Shown here: positions 8,715-17,214 of the stretch, in pieces
Position numbering within the stretch: the first letter of the stretch is position 1
Layout of the letters: every line of letters starts with the position of its first letter
DNA from: Streptosporangium sandarakinum
Lineage (GTDB): Bacteria > Actinomycetota > Actinomycetes > Streptosporangiales > Streptosporangiaceae
Direction of reading: 5' to 3'
Assembly (NCBI RefSeq): GCF_013409935.1
Contig: NZ_JACCCO010000001.1
Coordinates: 1,612,001-1,676,000 of the forward strand
DNA: 64,000 bases
Translations under genes and position numbers: made by a program
Notes under the pieces: generated by a model
Database searches by the model: none
Told to the model about the DNA's origin: nothing
What the model saw: the letters and a program-made list of their open reading frames with translations, nothing else

Positions 8715-9490
8715 CCGCCCTGCTGGTCTGCACCGCCCTGGGGATCGAGGCGCGGGCCGTACGGCACGGTCTGCCGTCCGGGGACGCCCTGGTGCTCCGC
8801 ACCGGGATGGGGCCGGAGCGGGCCGCGCGGGCGGCGGCGCGGCTGCCGTCCGCGGACGCGCTGGCCGTGGCCGGATTCGGCGGCGCCGTACGGGAGGACC
8901 TGCGCGCGGGCGACGTGCTGGTGGCGACCGAGGTCCGCTTCGGGGAGCGGGCGCTGCCCTGCCCCTGGACGCCGTTCCTCGCCGCCGAGCTGGCCCGGCA
9001 CGGCCTGCCGGTGCGGACCGGACCGCTGGTGACCTGCGACCACGTGGTGACCGGCGCCGAGCGGGGGCTGCTCGCCGAGCGGGGGGCGCTGGCCGTCGAC
9101 ATGGAGACCTGGCCGCTCGCGGAGGCGGCGGACGGCCTGCCGTTCGCCGCGCTGCGCGTCATCGCCGACACCGCCGACGTCCGGTCGCCGTGGGCGGTCC
9201 CGGCGTACGGCGTCGTGGCGTACCGGGTGCTGCGGCGGATCGGCCCGGCGCTGGCCCGCTGGGCGGCACACGCCTCCGGCGCCGACCACCCGACGGACGA
9301 CGATCACACGATGGACGACGACCACGCGACGGGCGCCGACCACTCGATGGACACCGGCCGCGCGACGGGCACCGACCACTCGATGGACACCGGCCGCGCG
9401 ACGGGCGCCGGCCGCAGAACAGGCCCGGAGGCGGACGACGGCTCCGTGTCCCGGGAAGAACGTCCGTTTCCGTCATCCAGGGAGGGGTGA
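8711..9490 (+). CDS. hpnG: HpnG-like adenosylhopane nucleosidase/phosphorylase
   Basis: A 259-residue member of the PNP/MTA-SAH nucleosidase fold. The glycine-rich AVAGFGGAV strand, the AVDMETWPLA segment (MET motif binding the ribose) and a late Asp (VIADTADVRSPW, catalytic position) are visible. In hopanoid clusters HpnG removes adenine from adenosylhopane to give ribosylhopane (or its phosphate). GTG start overlaps the shc stop (GTGA). The enzyme core ends near residue 185; the remaining ~70 residues are a His/Asp/Thr/Gly tail made of tandem repeats with no counterpart in the family core. Confidence 0.87.
   Translation: MTALLVCTALGIEARAVRHGLPSGDALVLRTGMGPERAARAAARLPSADALAVAGFGGAVREDLRAGDVLVATEVRFGERALPCPWTPFLAAELARHGLPVRTGPLVTCDHVVTGAERGLLAERGALAVDMETWPLAEAADGLPFAALRVIADTADVRSPWAVPAYGVVAYRVLRRIGPALARWAAHASGADHPTDDDHTMDDDHATGADHSMDTGRATGTDHSMDTGRATGAGRRTGPEADDGSVSREERPFPSSREG
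9335..9406 (+). repeat. Two nearly identical 36-bp repeats in the hpnG tail
   Basis: Units 9335-9370 and 9371-9406 differ only in their first base and encode the 12-residue unit (A/T)DHSMDTGRATG. Shorter relatives of the unit (DHTMDDDHATG-type) extend back to about 9283. The tail is rich in histidine and aspartate, so incidental metal binding is conceivable but not shown. Confidence 0.9.
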
Positions 9491-9495
9491 TCCGG

Positions 9496-10500
9496 ATGGC
9501 GATGCCAGTACGCCAGTGCCTGCGCATCGGCGGTTACATCCTCGGCCAGCGACTTCGCGGGCGGAAGAGGTTCCCGCTCCTGCTGGAGCTGGAGCCCCTG
9601 TTCGCGTGCAACCTGGCCTGTTCGGGCTGCGGGAAGATCCAGCATCCCGCGGGGGTGCTGAAGCAGCGCATGGACGTCGCGCGGGCCGTGGCCGCCGCCG
9701 AGGAGTGCGGCGCCCCCATGGTGTCGATCGCGGGCGGGGAGCCTCTGATGCACCCGCGGATCGGGGAGCTCGTCCGGGAGCTGGTCTCCCGGAAGAAGTA
9801 CGTGTTCCTGTGCACCAACGCGCTGCTGATCCCACGCAAGATCGACGAGTTCGAGCCCTCGCCGTACTTCGCCTGGACGGTCCACCTGGACGGCCTGCGC
9901 GAGCGTCACGACGAGTCGGTGTGCAAGGAGGGGGTGTTCGACGCGGCCGTCGCCGCGGTCCGGGAGTGCCGGCGGCGCGGCTTCCGGGTCACCACGAACA
10001 CCACCTTCTTCAACACCGACAGCCCGCAGACCGTCATCGAGGTGCTCGACTACCTCAACGACGAGCTGAAGGTAGACCAGATGATGATCTCCCCCGGATA
10101 CGCGTACGAGAAGGCGCCCGACCAGGACCGCTTCCTCGGCGTGCGGGAGACGCGGGAGCTGTTCCGCAAGGCGTTCTCCGGCGGGAACCGGCGGCGGTGG
10201 AGGTTCAACCACACACCCCTGTTCCTGGACTTCCTGGAGGGGAGGGCCGACTTCCCGTGCACGGCGTGGGCCATCCCGTCCTACTCGGTGTTCGGCTGGC
10301 AGCGGCCCTGCTACCTCATGGCCGACGGCTACGCGGCGACCTACCGGGAACTGCTGGAGGAGACCGACTGGGACTCCTACGGACGGGGCCGCGACCCGCG
10401 GTGCGCCAACTGCATGGCCCACTGCGGGTACGAGCCGACGGCCGTCTTCGCCACGCTGTCCTCCCTGCGGGAGTCGCTGCGTGCGCTGCGCGAGGCCTGA
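9496..10500 (+). CDS. hpnH: HpnH, adenosylhopane-forming radical SAM enzyme
   Basis: A 334-residue radical SAM protein with the cluster-binding CX3CX2C motif at Cys38, Cys42 and Cys45, a GGEPLMHP motif for SAM contact, and further C-terminal cysteines (CANCMAHC region). HpnH joins the 5'-deoxyadenosyl radical to diploptene, the first committed step of extended (C35) hopanoids; with hpnG next to it the cluster should yield ribosylhopane. The ATG has GGAGGGG eight bases upstream; a second in-frame ATG at 9502 is possible. Last gene of the operon; no later side-chain genes (hpnO, hpnI and others) are adjacent. Confidence 0.93.
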   Translation: MAMPVRQCLRIGGYILGQRLRGRKRFPLLLELEPLFACNLACSGCGKIQHPAGVLKQRMDVARAVAAAEECGAPMVSIAGGEPLMHPRIGELVRELVSRKKYVFLCTNALLIPRKIDEFEPSPYFAWTVHLDGLRERHDESVCKEGVFDAAVAAVRECRRRGFRVTTNTTFFNTDSPQTVIEVLDYLNDELKVDQMMISPGYAYEKAPDQDRFLGVRETRELFRKAFSGGNRRRWRFNHTPLFLDFLEGRADFPCTAWAIPSYSVFGWQRPCYLMADGYAATYRELLEETDWDSYGRGRDPRCANCMAHCGYEPTAVFATLSSLRESLRALREA

Positions 10501-10564
10501 ACCGGCTCCCGGGGCGCCACCGTCCCGTGGGCGGCGGAGGTCACCGCCGGGTGCGCGGCGGCGG

Positions 10565-11305
10565 TCACCGTTCCGCGGACAGCCCGGCGAGCGCCCGGAA
10601 GGGGCCGGGGGCCGCACCCCTCAGCCGGGCCGGGAAGCGCAGCCAGCCGGGGACGTACGACTCGGTACGGCCGCGCTCGACGGCCGCGACGATCGCCCGG
10701 GCGACCCGCTCGGCGGGGATCGGCGCCGGCCATCGGCGGGTGTACGGCGTGCCGCGCCGTTCGAAGAACGGGGTGTCCACCACGCCGGGCAGCACGACCG
10801 ACACGCCGACCCCGCGCAGCTCGTACCGGAGGCTCTCGGCGAAGCAGAGGAGGCCGGCCTTGGTCGCCGCGTACACCGCCTCCCCCGGCACGCCGACCGC
10901 CCCGGCGATCGACGCGACGAAGACGACGTGTCCCCGCCCGCGTTCCACCATGGCGGGCAGCAGGAGGCGGGTCAGCCGGATGGGGGCGGTCAGGTTGCCC
11001 GCGACCAGGCGTTCGATGGCGTCGTCCGGCATCGTCTCCAACGGTCCGGCCCACCCGGCACCGGCGTTGGCGACCAGGACGTCCACCGGCCCGGCGCGCC
11101 GGGCCAGGTCCGCGGCGTCGGTCACGAGGTCGCCGGCCAGCGCCCGCCCGCCGGTCCCGGCGGCGACGGCGTCCAGCCTGCCTGTGTCGCGGCCGGCCAG
11201 CACCAGGCGGGCCCCGGCCGCCGCCATGGCCCGCGCGGTCGCGGCCCCGATGCCGGACGACGCGCCGGTGATCAGCACGCGGGCGCCCGCGATTCTCATG
11301 GCCAC
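10565..11305 (-). CDS. Short-chain dehydrogenase/reductase
   Basis: A 246-residue SDR with the classical nucleotide-binding motif TGASSGIG, the NAG segment (VANAGAG) and the active-site Tyr-x-x-x-Lys as YAATK preceded by a Ser-containing strand (FVASIAGA). The tail suggests no membrane anchor. The GTG at 11305 lies two codons before an ATG (MRIAGARV), and either could be used. It is convergent with hpnH and divergent from the methyltransferase gene. Substrate is not predictable from sequence. Confidence 0.85.
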   Translation of the reverse strand: MAMRIAGARVLITGASSGIGAATARAMAAAGARLVLAGRDTGRLDAVAAGTGGRALAGDLVTDAADLARRAGPVDVLVANAGAGWAGPLETMPDDAIERLVAGNLTAPIRLTRLLLPAMVERGRGHVVFVASIAGAVGVPGEAVYAATKAGLLCFAESLRYELRGVGVSVVLPGVVDTPFFERRGTPYTRRWPAPIPAERVARAIVAAVERGRTESYVPGWLRFPARLRGAAPGPFRALAGLSAER

Positions 11306-11526
11306 ACCACCCCCGTCACCGGGGGGAGAACCGGAACATCGTCAACGCCGTCTCCGGCGTCCTTCCCCGCGGCGGCCCGCCGTACCCGTCGCCGCGCCGG
11401 TGGGGCGACGGAGACGTGGGGAGCGGAGCAGGACGCGTCCGGGACATCCGGGGTATGGGGAGCGGAGGGGCCGAGCCGCGGCGGGCGAGGACCGGAGAAG
11501 CAGGACAGCGGGACGGAGGTGGGGCG

Positions 11527-12171
11527 GTGAGCGGGACGGCGGTGCGGCACCCCGTCTTCGCGCGCTGCTACACCGGCGTCAGCGAGGTGCTGGAGCGGCT
11601 CGGCCTGGCCGAACGCCGCCGGGAGCTGCTGGCCGGGCTGTCCGGCCGGGTGATCGAGGTCGGGGCGGGGAACGGCCTGAACTTCGCCCACTACCCGCCG
11701 GCCGTGACCGGCGTGCTCGCCGTCGAGCCGGAGCCGGAGCTGCGCCGCCGGGCCGCGCGGGCCGCGCGCCGGGCTCCGGTCCCGGTCGAGGTGGTCGCCG
11801 GGCTGGCCGACCGGCTTCCCGCCCGGGACCGGAGCTTCGACGCCGCGGTGGCGTCGCTGGTGCTGTGCTCGCTGCCCGACCCGGTGGCCGGACTGCGGGA
11901 GGTGCGCCGGGTGCTCGTCCCCGACGGGCGGCTGCGCTTCCTGGAGCACGTGCGCGCCGACTCCCCCGGCCTGGCCCGCGTCCAGCGCGTGCTGGACGCG
12001 ACGGTCTGGCCCCGGCTGGCGGGCGGCTGCCACACCGGCCGGGACAGCGCCGCGGCCGTCCGGGCGGCCGGGTTCACCATCACCGCGCTGGACCGGTTCG
12101 TCTTCGCCGGGATCCCCACCCCGATCTCCGTCCTCGTTCTCGGTACGGCCTCGGCCCCGCCCGCCGGCTGA
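11527..12171 (+). CDS. Class I SAM-dependent methyltransferase
   Basis: A 214-residue small-molecule methyltransferase of the Methyltransf_11 type. Motif I is VIEVGAGNGLNFAHYP; the acidic residue closing strand 2 is in AVEPEP; the post-motif segment AAVASLVLCSLPDP matches the usual motif II region and FLEHVRAD the motif III region. The GTG at 11527 is preceded by GGAGGTGGGGCG, far better than the upstream in-frame start at 11416. Resembles the phospholipid/quinone methyltransferase-like proteins common in actinomycetes; substrate unknown. Confidence 0.82.
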   Translation: MSGTAVRHPVFARCYTGVSEVLERLGLAERRRELLAGLSGRVIEVGAGNGLNFAHYPPAVTGVLAVEPEPELRRRAARAARRAPVPVEVVAGLADRLPARDRSFDAAVASLVLCSLPDPVAGLREVRRVLVPDGRLRFLEHVRADSPGLARVQRVLDATVWPRLAGGCHTGRDSAAAVRAAGFTITALDRFVFAGIPTPISVLVLGTASAPPAG

Positions 12172-12339
12172 CCTCCGTCCGGACCGGCGCCGGATCGGAC
12201 CCGTCCCGCCGCGTCCGGCTCGCATCCCTCGTCGCATCCGGCCCGTTCCGGCGTCCCGTACCCGCCCGTGACCTCGCGGTTCCAGGATGCCGGCACCCCG
12301 GGTTGGCGGGGCTTTCCCGTTCCCCCTATCGTGCGCGCC

Positions 12340-13638
12340 ATGACCGACGATGGGCGCTCGGCCCACATCCTCGACGTGCTGGTCACCGAGTTCGGTGACG
12401 CCATGAAGCGCGACCCCGCCGCTTTCCGGCGCAAGTTCCGGAAGATGGCCGCCTCCCCCTTCGCCTTCTACCGCGGCAGCGCGGCCCTGTTCTACGCGGA
12501 CATGACGGGGGCGTTCGCCGACGACGCGTTCCTCGACGAGCGGACGAGGCGGGTGTGGATCCACGGTGACCTGCACGCCGAGAACTTCGGGACCTACATG
12601 AACGCCTCGGGCGTCCTGGTCTTCAACGTCAACGACTTCGACGAGGCGTACGTCGGCCCCTACGTCTGGGATCTCAAGCGGTTCGCGGCCAGCGTCGCGC
12701 TCATCGGGTACGCCAAGGCCCTGTCGGACGAGGCGATCACCGGCCTGGTGACCGGCTTCGCCCACGCCTACCTGGCCGAGCTGACCGCCATCTCCGAGGG
12801 CGGGGACGACGCGATCGGCTCGCTGACCCTGGAGACCACCACCGGGGTGCTCCACCGGGTGCTGCAGCTCGCCCGGCTGAACACGCGGGTGTCGCTGCTG
12901 GACGCCGAGACCACCGTCGAGGACTTCGACCGCAGGTTCGCCGTGATGGAGGGTCGCCGCCCCATCGACGACGAGACCCGGCAGGCGGTGGAGGCGGCCT
13001 TCCGCGACTACCTGACCACGCTGCCCACGGTCTCGCCGGTCGAGCACAGGATCAAGGACTTCGCGCTCCGCACGGGCGTCGGCATCGGCTCGGCGGGACT
13101 GCCGTCGTACAACATGCTGCTGGAGGGCCACACCCAGGCCCTGGAGAACGACGTCATCCTCTACATGAAGCAGGCGCAGGTCCCGGCGGTCGCCCGGTAC
13201 ATCACCGACGAGCGGGTGAGCGGCTACTTCAGGCACCAGGGCCACCGTACGGCCGAGTCGCAGCGGGCCCTGCAGGCGTACGCCGACCCCTGGCTCGGCC
13301 ACACCACGCTGAACGGCGTGGGCCAGCTCGTGGCCGAGGTCTCCCCCTACTCCGCCGACCTCGACTGGGGCGACGTCAACGAGCCCGAGGACCTCGCCTC
13401 GGTGATCGGGGACCTGGGCCGGGCGGTGGCCCGCATGCACTCGGTGGCCGACGACGAGTCCAGCCACGACCTGGTCGACTTCTCCACCGAGGACGCGATC
13501 GTCGCGGTGATCGGCGGCGACGCCGTCGGCTTCACCGCCATGCTCGTCGGCTTCGCGCACGCCTACGGCGCGCGGGCCAGGGCCGACCACCAGCTCTTCG
13601 TGGATCTCTTCCGCAACGGCCGTCTCCCCGGCCTCTGA
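12340..13638 (+). CDS. DUF2252 family protein (kinase-like fold)
   Basis: A 432-residue DUF2252 protein. Diagnostic segments are SPFAFYRGSAALFYADM near the N-terminus, WIHGDLHAENFGTY (resembling the catalytic HGDLHxxN of aminoglycoside-phosphotransferase-like kinases) and FNVNDFDEAYVGPYVWDLKR (metal-binding DFD analogue). Function of the family is not established; a small-molecule kinase activity is an inference from the fold motifs. ATG 12340 is chosen over the GTG at 12268 because homologues begin just before the ILDVLVTEFGD helix. Confidence 0.85.
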   Translation: MTDDGRSAHILDVLVTEFGDAMKRDPAAFRRKFRKMAASPFAFYRGSAALFYADMTGAFADDAFLDERTRRVWIHGDLHAENFGTYMNASGVLVFNVNDFDEAYVGPYVWDLKRFAASVALIGYAKALSDEAITGLVTGFAHAYLAELTAISEGGDDAIGSLTLETTTGVLHRVLQLARLNTRVSLLDAETTVEDFDRRFAVMEGRRPIDDETRQAVEAAFRDYLTTLPTVSPVEHRIKDFALRTGVGIGSAGLPSYNMLLEGHTQALENDVILYMKQAQVPAVARYITDERVSGYFRHQGHRTAESQRALQAYADPWLGHTTLNGVGQLVAEVSPYSADLDWGDVNEPEDLASVIGDLGRAVARMHSVADDESSHDLVDFSTEDAIVAVIGGDAVGFTAMLVGFAHAYGARARADHQLFVDLFRNGRLPGL

Positions 13639-13648
13639 CCGCGCCGGC

Positions 13649-13691
13649 GCGGCCCGCCCCGGACGCTCCGGACGTCCGTACGGCGGGCCGC
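13649..13691. terminator. Hairpin between convergent genes
   Basis: A perfect 10-bp inverted repeat (GCGGCCCGCC at 13649-13658 with GGCGGGCCGC at 13682-13691) encloses a smaller CCGGACG/CGTCCG hairpin. It sits just after the DUF2252 stop and before the end of the small acidic gene on the other strand, as expected for a bidirectional terminator. Confidence 0.6.
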
Positions 13692-13736
13692 ACGGGCAGC
13701 CGTGTCAGGCCGGGCCGCGCCGGGCCGAAGGCCGTG

Positions 13737-13922
13737 TCAGGTCTCGGTCGGCCTCTCGTAGCCCTCGGCCTCCCCGTAGACGTGCTCGTCGGGGTCGGAC
13801 TCCGGCTGGCCCGCCGGATCGGTCTCCGACGTGGTGAACTCGCCCGCGATGTCGGGCTCGGCGTACGCCTCGGGATCGTCCCGCCGGTCGGCGAGCGACC
13901 TGTTCTCCTCTGGCTGTGACAT
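13737..13922 (-). CDS. Small acidic protein of unknown function
   Basis: A 61-residue hydrophilic, strongly acidic protein (many Asp, Glu and Pro, no cysteine, no membrane segment), probably intrinsically disordered. A strong ribosome site (GAGGAGG a few bases before the ATG) makes it a credible gene despite its size. It stands alone between the DUF2252 gene and the end of the peptide ABC operon. I do not recognise the family; small disordered proteins of this kind are common and unannotated in actinomycetes. Confidence 0.6.
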   Translation of the reverse strand: MSQPEENRSLADRRDDPEAYAEPDIAGEFTTSETDPAGQPESDPDEHVYGEAEGYERPTET

Positions 13923-14003
13923 GTGCTCCCCTCCTCCTCGTGCGGGGAGGATGTGCCCGCCGGGAGCCGGTGTATGTCCCGGCGGGCTCGGAGGGCGCGG
14001 GCG

Positions 14004-15017
14004 TCAGGAGCGGGCCGGGGTGGTGGCCTCCGCGTAGTGGCAGGCCACGTGGGCCTCCCCCGACGACGGCGCGGCGGGCAGGATGTCCAGGAGCTGGGAC
14101 CTGCACCGCCCGTCCACCCCCGCCTCGGCCGCCGCGCCGGAGGCGAGGACCTGGCAGCGCGGGTGGAAGCGGCAGCCGCCGGGGATGCGGGTCGGGTCCG
14201 GCGGCTCGCCGCCCAGCACCACGGGCTCGGGCGACTCCGGCAGCACCGACAGCAGCGCCTGGGTGTAGGGGTGCGACGGCGAGGTCAGGATCTGCTCGAC
14301 GGGCCCGGCCTCGACGATCCGGCCGAGATACATCACCGCGACGCGGTCGGCGATGTTCCAGGCCAGACCGAGGTCGTGCGTGACGACCAGCGCCGACAGG
14401 CCCAGTTCGTCGCGCAGCCGCAGCAGCAGGGCGAGGATCTCCCCGCGCACCGAGGCGTCCAGCGAGGCCACCGGCTCGTCGGCGATCAGCACCCCGGGGT
14501 CGAGGGCCAGCGCGCCGGCGATGACGACGCGCTGGCGCTGGCCGCCCGACAGCTCGTGCGGGTAGGACTGCAGGAACCGCTCGGGCGGGCGCAGCCCGGC
14601 CCGGGACAGCGCCGAGACGACCCGCTCGTGCTCGTCGGCCATGCCGTGGATGCGCGGTCCCTCGGCCACCGCCTCGTAGACGGTGTGCCGGGGGTTGAGC
14701 GACCCCATCGGGTCCTGGAGCACCAGCTGTACCTCGCGCCGGTAGGCCTTCAGGGCCCGCGAGGAGTAGTTCAGCGGGGCGCCGTCGTAGCGGACCTCAC
14801 CGGAGGTGGGGCGCTCCAGCCCGAGCAGGGTGCGCGCCAGGGTCGTCTTGCCGCAGCCGGACTCGCCGACCAGGGCGACGATCTCCCGCCGGCCGACGGC
14901 GAGGTTGACCCCGTCCACCGCGCGGGCGCGCCGTCCGCGCGCGTTGAACTCCACGTGCAGGTCACGGGCCTCCAGCAGGGGGGTCTCGGCGTCCGTGCCG
15001 CCGCTTCGCCCGTTCAC
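14004..15017 (-). CDS. Oligopeptide ABC transporter ATPase (DppF/OppF type)
   Basis: A 337-residue ATP-binding subunit. Walker A is GESGCGKTT, the Q-loop is LVLQDP, the ABC signature is LSGGQRQR, Walker B is VLIADEP and the switch histidine is in VTHDL. The C-terminal oligopeptide-transporter extension is present, with the GCRFHPRC cysteine motif seen in many OppD/OppF subunits. GTG 15017 follows AAGGAGGTCCA and overlaps the upstream ATPase stop (GTGA). Last gene of a five-gene peptide/nickel-type importer operon. Confidence 0.93.
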   Translation of the reverse strand: MNGRSGGTDAETPLLEARDLHVEFNARGRRARAVDGVNLAVGRREIVALVGESGCGKTTLARTLLGLERPTSGEVRYDGAPLNYSSRALKAYRREVQLVLQDPMGSLNPRHTVYEAVAEGPRIHGMADEHERVVSALSRAGLRPPERFLQSYPHELSGGQRQRVVIAGALALDPGVLIADEPVASLDASVRGEILALLLRLRDELGLSALVVTHDLGLAWNIADRVAVMYLGRIVEAGPVEQILTSPSHPYTQALLSVLPESPEPVVLGGEPPDPTRIPGGCRFHPRCQVLASGAAAEAGVDGRCRSQLLDILPAAPSSGEAHVACHYAEATTPARS

Positions 15018-16240
15018 TGGACCTCCTTCGCCGGTCGCATGACCGGAATGTCGTGCTCGACGGCGTCGGCGCCTTGCTCTCCCGCGCCGGTCCCCGTGCC
15101 GATCTCCACGCCGCCTCCGCCGGCGCCGGCCGGTACGGCGTGCGCCCCGTTCGGCGGCTCCCCGGGACCGGCCGAAAGGTCCCCGGGGCCGTCCGCGCGT
15201 CCTCCGGGACCGTTCGAAAGGTCCTCGGGGCCGTCCGGGACCTCCCCGGAGCCCGCCGGTAGGTCCTCGGGCAGCGCCGGGTCCGGCAGGACGTGCACGC
15301 ACGCGGCCCGGCGCTCCTCCCCGGCGGGCCACAGCTCGATCGGCCGCGACGCGCAGGAGGGCAGGGCGACGTCGCAGCGCGGGTGGAAGGAGCAGCCGGA
15401 CGGCAGGTGCATGGGGTCGGGCGGGTCGCCGGCCAGGCCCCGGGGCGCCAGCCGGGAGGCGGGGTCGCCGACCGTGGGGAAGGCCGCCGACAGCGCGCGG
15501 CTGTAGGGGTGGCGGGCGCCGGCGAACACCTCCCGCGAGGGCCCGTGCTCCACCACCTGGCCCGCGTACATGACGGCCAGCCGGTCGCACATGGAGGCCA
15601 GGACCGACAGGTCGTGCGAGATCATGATCATGCTGATGCCGTGCTCGGCGATGAGCGAGCGGATCAGTGTGAGCACCTGCGCCTGGATCATCACGTCCAG
15701 CGCGGTCGTCGGCTCGTCGGCGATGATCAGGCGCGGCGAGCAGGCCAGCGCCATGGCGATCATCACGCGCTGGCGCTGCCCGCCCGACAGCTCGTGCGGG
15801 TAGTTGCGGCCCCGCCAGGCGGGCAGGCCGACCTGCTCCAGCAGCTCGGCGACCCTGCGCCGGGCCTGGGCGGCGGTGGCCTTGCCGTGCACCAGCAACG
15901 GCTCGGCGATCTGCTCCTCGATGCGGCGCACCGGGTTCAGGGCGTGCTGCGCCCCCTGGAAGACGACCGACGCCGACGCCCAGCGGACCGCGCGCAGCCG
16001 TCCCCACTTCATGGTGAGGACGTCCTCGCCGTCGAGCAGGATCTCGCCGGTCACCCGGGCGTCGCGGGGCAGCAGCCGCAGCAGGGCCATGGCCAGCGTC
16101 GACTTGCCCGACCCCGACTCCCCGGCGACGCCGAGGGCCTGGCCGGCCGCGAGGTCCAGGGAGACCCCCCGTACGGCCGGCACCTCGCCGGAGGCGACCC
16201 GGTAGGTCACCGAGACGTCGCGAAGCTGAAGCAGGCTCAT
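15014..16240 (-). CDS. Oligopeptide ABC transporter ATPase (DppD/OppD type)
   Basis: A 408-residue ATP-binding subunit with Walker [10 protein letters not shown], signature LSGGQRQR, Walker B LIIADEP, switch histidine in ISHDL and the GCSFHPRC cysteine motif in the C-terminal extension. It is longer than the usual ~330 residues because about 75 Pro/Gly/Asp/Glu-rich residues follow the conserved end; these come from degenerate tandem repeats at 15110-15270. ATG 16240 overlaps the preceding permease stop (ATGA). Pairs with the 14004-15017 ATPase to energise the importer. Confidence 0.92.
   Translation of the reverse strand: MSLLQLRDVSVTYRVASGEVPAVRGVSLDLAAGQALGVAGESGSGKSTLAMALLRLLPRDARVTGEILLDGEDVLTMKWGRLRAVRWASASVVFQGAQHALNPVRRIEEQIAEPLLVHGKATAAQARRRVAELLEQVGLPAWRGRNYPHELSGGQRQRVMIAMALACSPRLIIADEPTTALDVMIQAQVLTLIRSLIAEHGISMIMISHDLSVLASMCDRLAVMYAGQVVEHGPSREVFAGARHPYSRALSAAFPTVGDPASRLAPRGLAGDPPDPMHLPSGCSFHPRCDVALPSCASRPIELWPAGEERRAACVHVLPDPALPEDLPAGSGEVPDGPEDLSNGPGGRADGPGDLSAGPGEPPNGAHAVPAGAGGGGVEIGTGTGAGEQGADAVEHDIPVMRPAKEVQ
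15110..15270 (-). repeat. Degenerate tandem repeats at the 3' end of the DppD-like gene
   Basis: Imperfect 15- to 30-base units built on GGGGCCGTCCG/GGACCTCC encode alternating Gly-Pro-Gly-Glu/Asp-Leu segments appended after the conserved ATPase end. Low sequence conservation between units suggests an old expansion. Confidence 0.65.
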
Positions 16241-17214
16241 CGGGAAACTCCCCGCAGGCGTGGGTTGAGTACGGCCTCCAGTGTCCGGCCGCACAGCGTG
16301 AACGCCATCACGACCGCGACGATGCACAGACCCGGCGCGAGGATGTACCACCAGGCCCCGGCGGTGGCGGCGCCCCAGTCGTAGGAGCCGCGCAGCAGGC
16401 CGCCCCACGACACCTGGCCGGAGGAGGCGCCGAGGAAGGCCAGCGTCGACTCGGTGACGATGGCGTGCGCCACCTGGAGGGTGGTGTTGGCCAGCACCAG
16501 CGGGGCGACGTTCGGCAGCACGTGGCGGGTCATGACGTGCCAGTGCCCGGCGCCCAGCGCCCGGGACCGCTCGATGTACGGCCTGGCCTCCACCGACAGC
16601 GTCTGCGCCCGGATCTGCCTGGCCGTTGACGCCCAGGACGTCACGCCGATCGCCACGATGATCGTGGCGATGCTGCCGCCGAGGATGGCCGCGAGCACCA
16701 GGGCCAGCACGAGCGAGGGCAGGACCAGGAACCAGTCGGTGATCCGCATCAGCACGGCGGAGGTCCAGCCCCGGAAGTGGCCGGCCGCGATGCCGACCAC
16801 CGTGCCGATGACCATGCTGAGCAGCGCCGCCAGGAAGCCGACGAGCAGCGAGACCCGCGAGCCCCACAGCACCATCAGCAGGACCGACCGGCCCGACTCG
16901 TCGGTGCCGAACGGGAACTCCAGGCTCGGAGGGGCCATCTTCGCGCCGGTCGCCTGGGTGACGTCGAGTCCGGCGGAGTCGGTGAGCAGCGGGGTCAGGA
17001 GGGCCAGGACGACGGCCACGATCAGGATCGCCGCGCCGTACAGTCCGGCGCGCTGGCGGCGGTACTCGCGCCAGAAGCGCGCCAGTGCGAGCCTGCGGCG
17101 GGCCCTGGCGAAGCCGGCGGTGCCGGCCGTGTTCCCCGCGCCGGTCGTGCTTCCGCCGCCCGGGTTCCCGGTGCTTCCGGTGTTCCCCGGGTTCGCGGTG
17201 TTCGGAGTGCTCAC
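16237..17214 (-). CDS. Oligopeptide ABC transporter permease (DppC type)
   Basis: A 325-residue membrane protein with about six transmembrane helices, an N-terminal OppC-type segment (FPFGTDESGRSVL matches the conserved GTDxxGRDxxSR motif) and the EAA-like loop EARPYIERSRALGAGHW that contacts the ATPases. The first ~35 residues are Gly/Thr/Asn/Pro low-complexity sequence ahead of the cytoplasmic start. GTG 17214 overlaps the upstream permease stop (GTGA), so translation is coupled. Confidence 0.92.
   Translation of the reverse strand: MSTPNTANPGNTGSTGNPGGGSTTGAGNTAGTAGFARARRRLALARFWREYRRQRAGLYGAAILIVAVVLALLTPLLTDSAGLDVTQATGAKMAPPSLEFPFGTDESGRSVLLMVLWGSRVSLLVGFLAALLSMVIGTVVGIAAGHFRGWTSAVLMRITDWFLVLPSLVLALVLAAILGGSIATIIVAIGVTSWASTARQIRAQTLSVEARPYIERSRALGAGHWHVMTRHVLPNVAPLVLANTTLQVAHAIVTESTLAFLGASSGQVSWGGLLRGSYDWGAATAGAWWYILAPGLCIVAVVMAFTLCGRTLEAVLNPRLRGVSR

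Noticed and set aside
9283-9410. Possible CRISPR-like repeat array
   Set aside because: Units are adjacent without spacers and in frame in hpnG, so this is a coding minisatellite.
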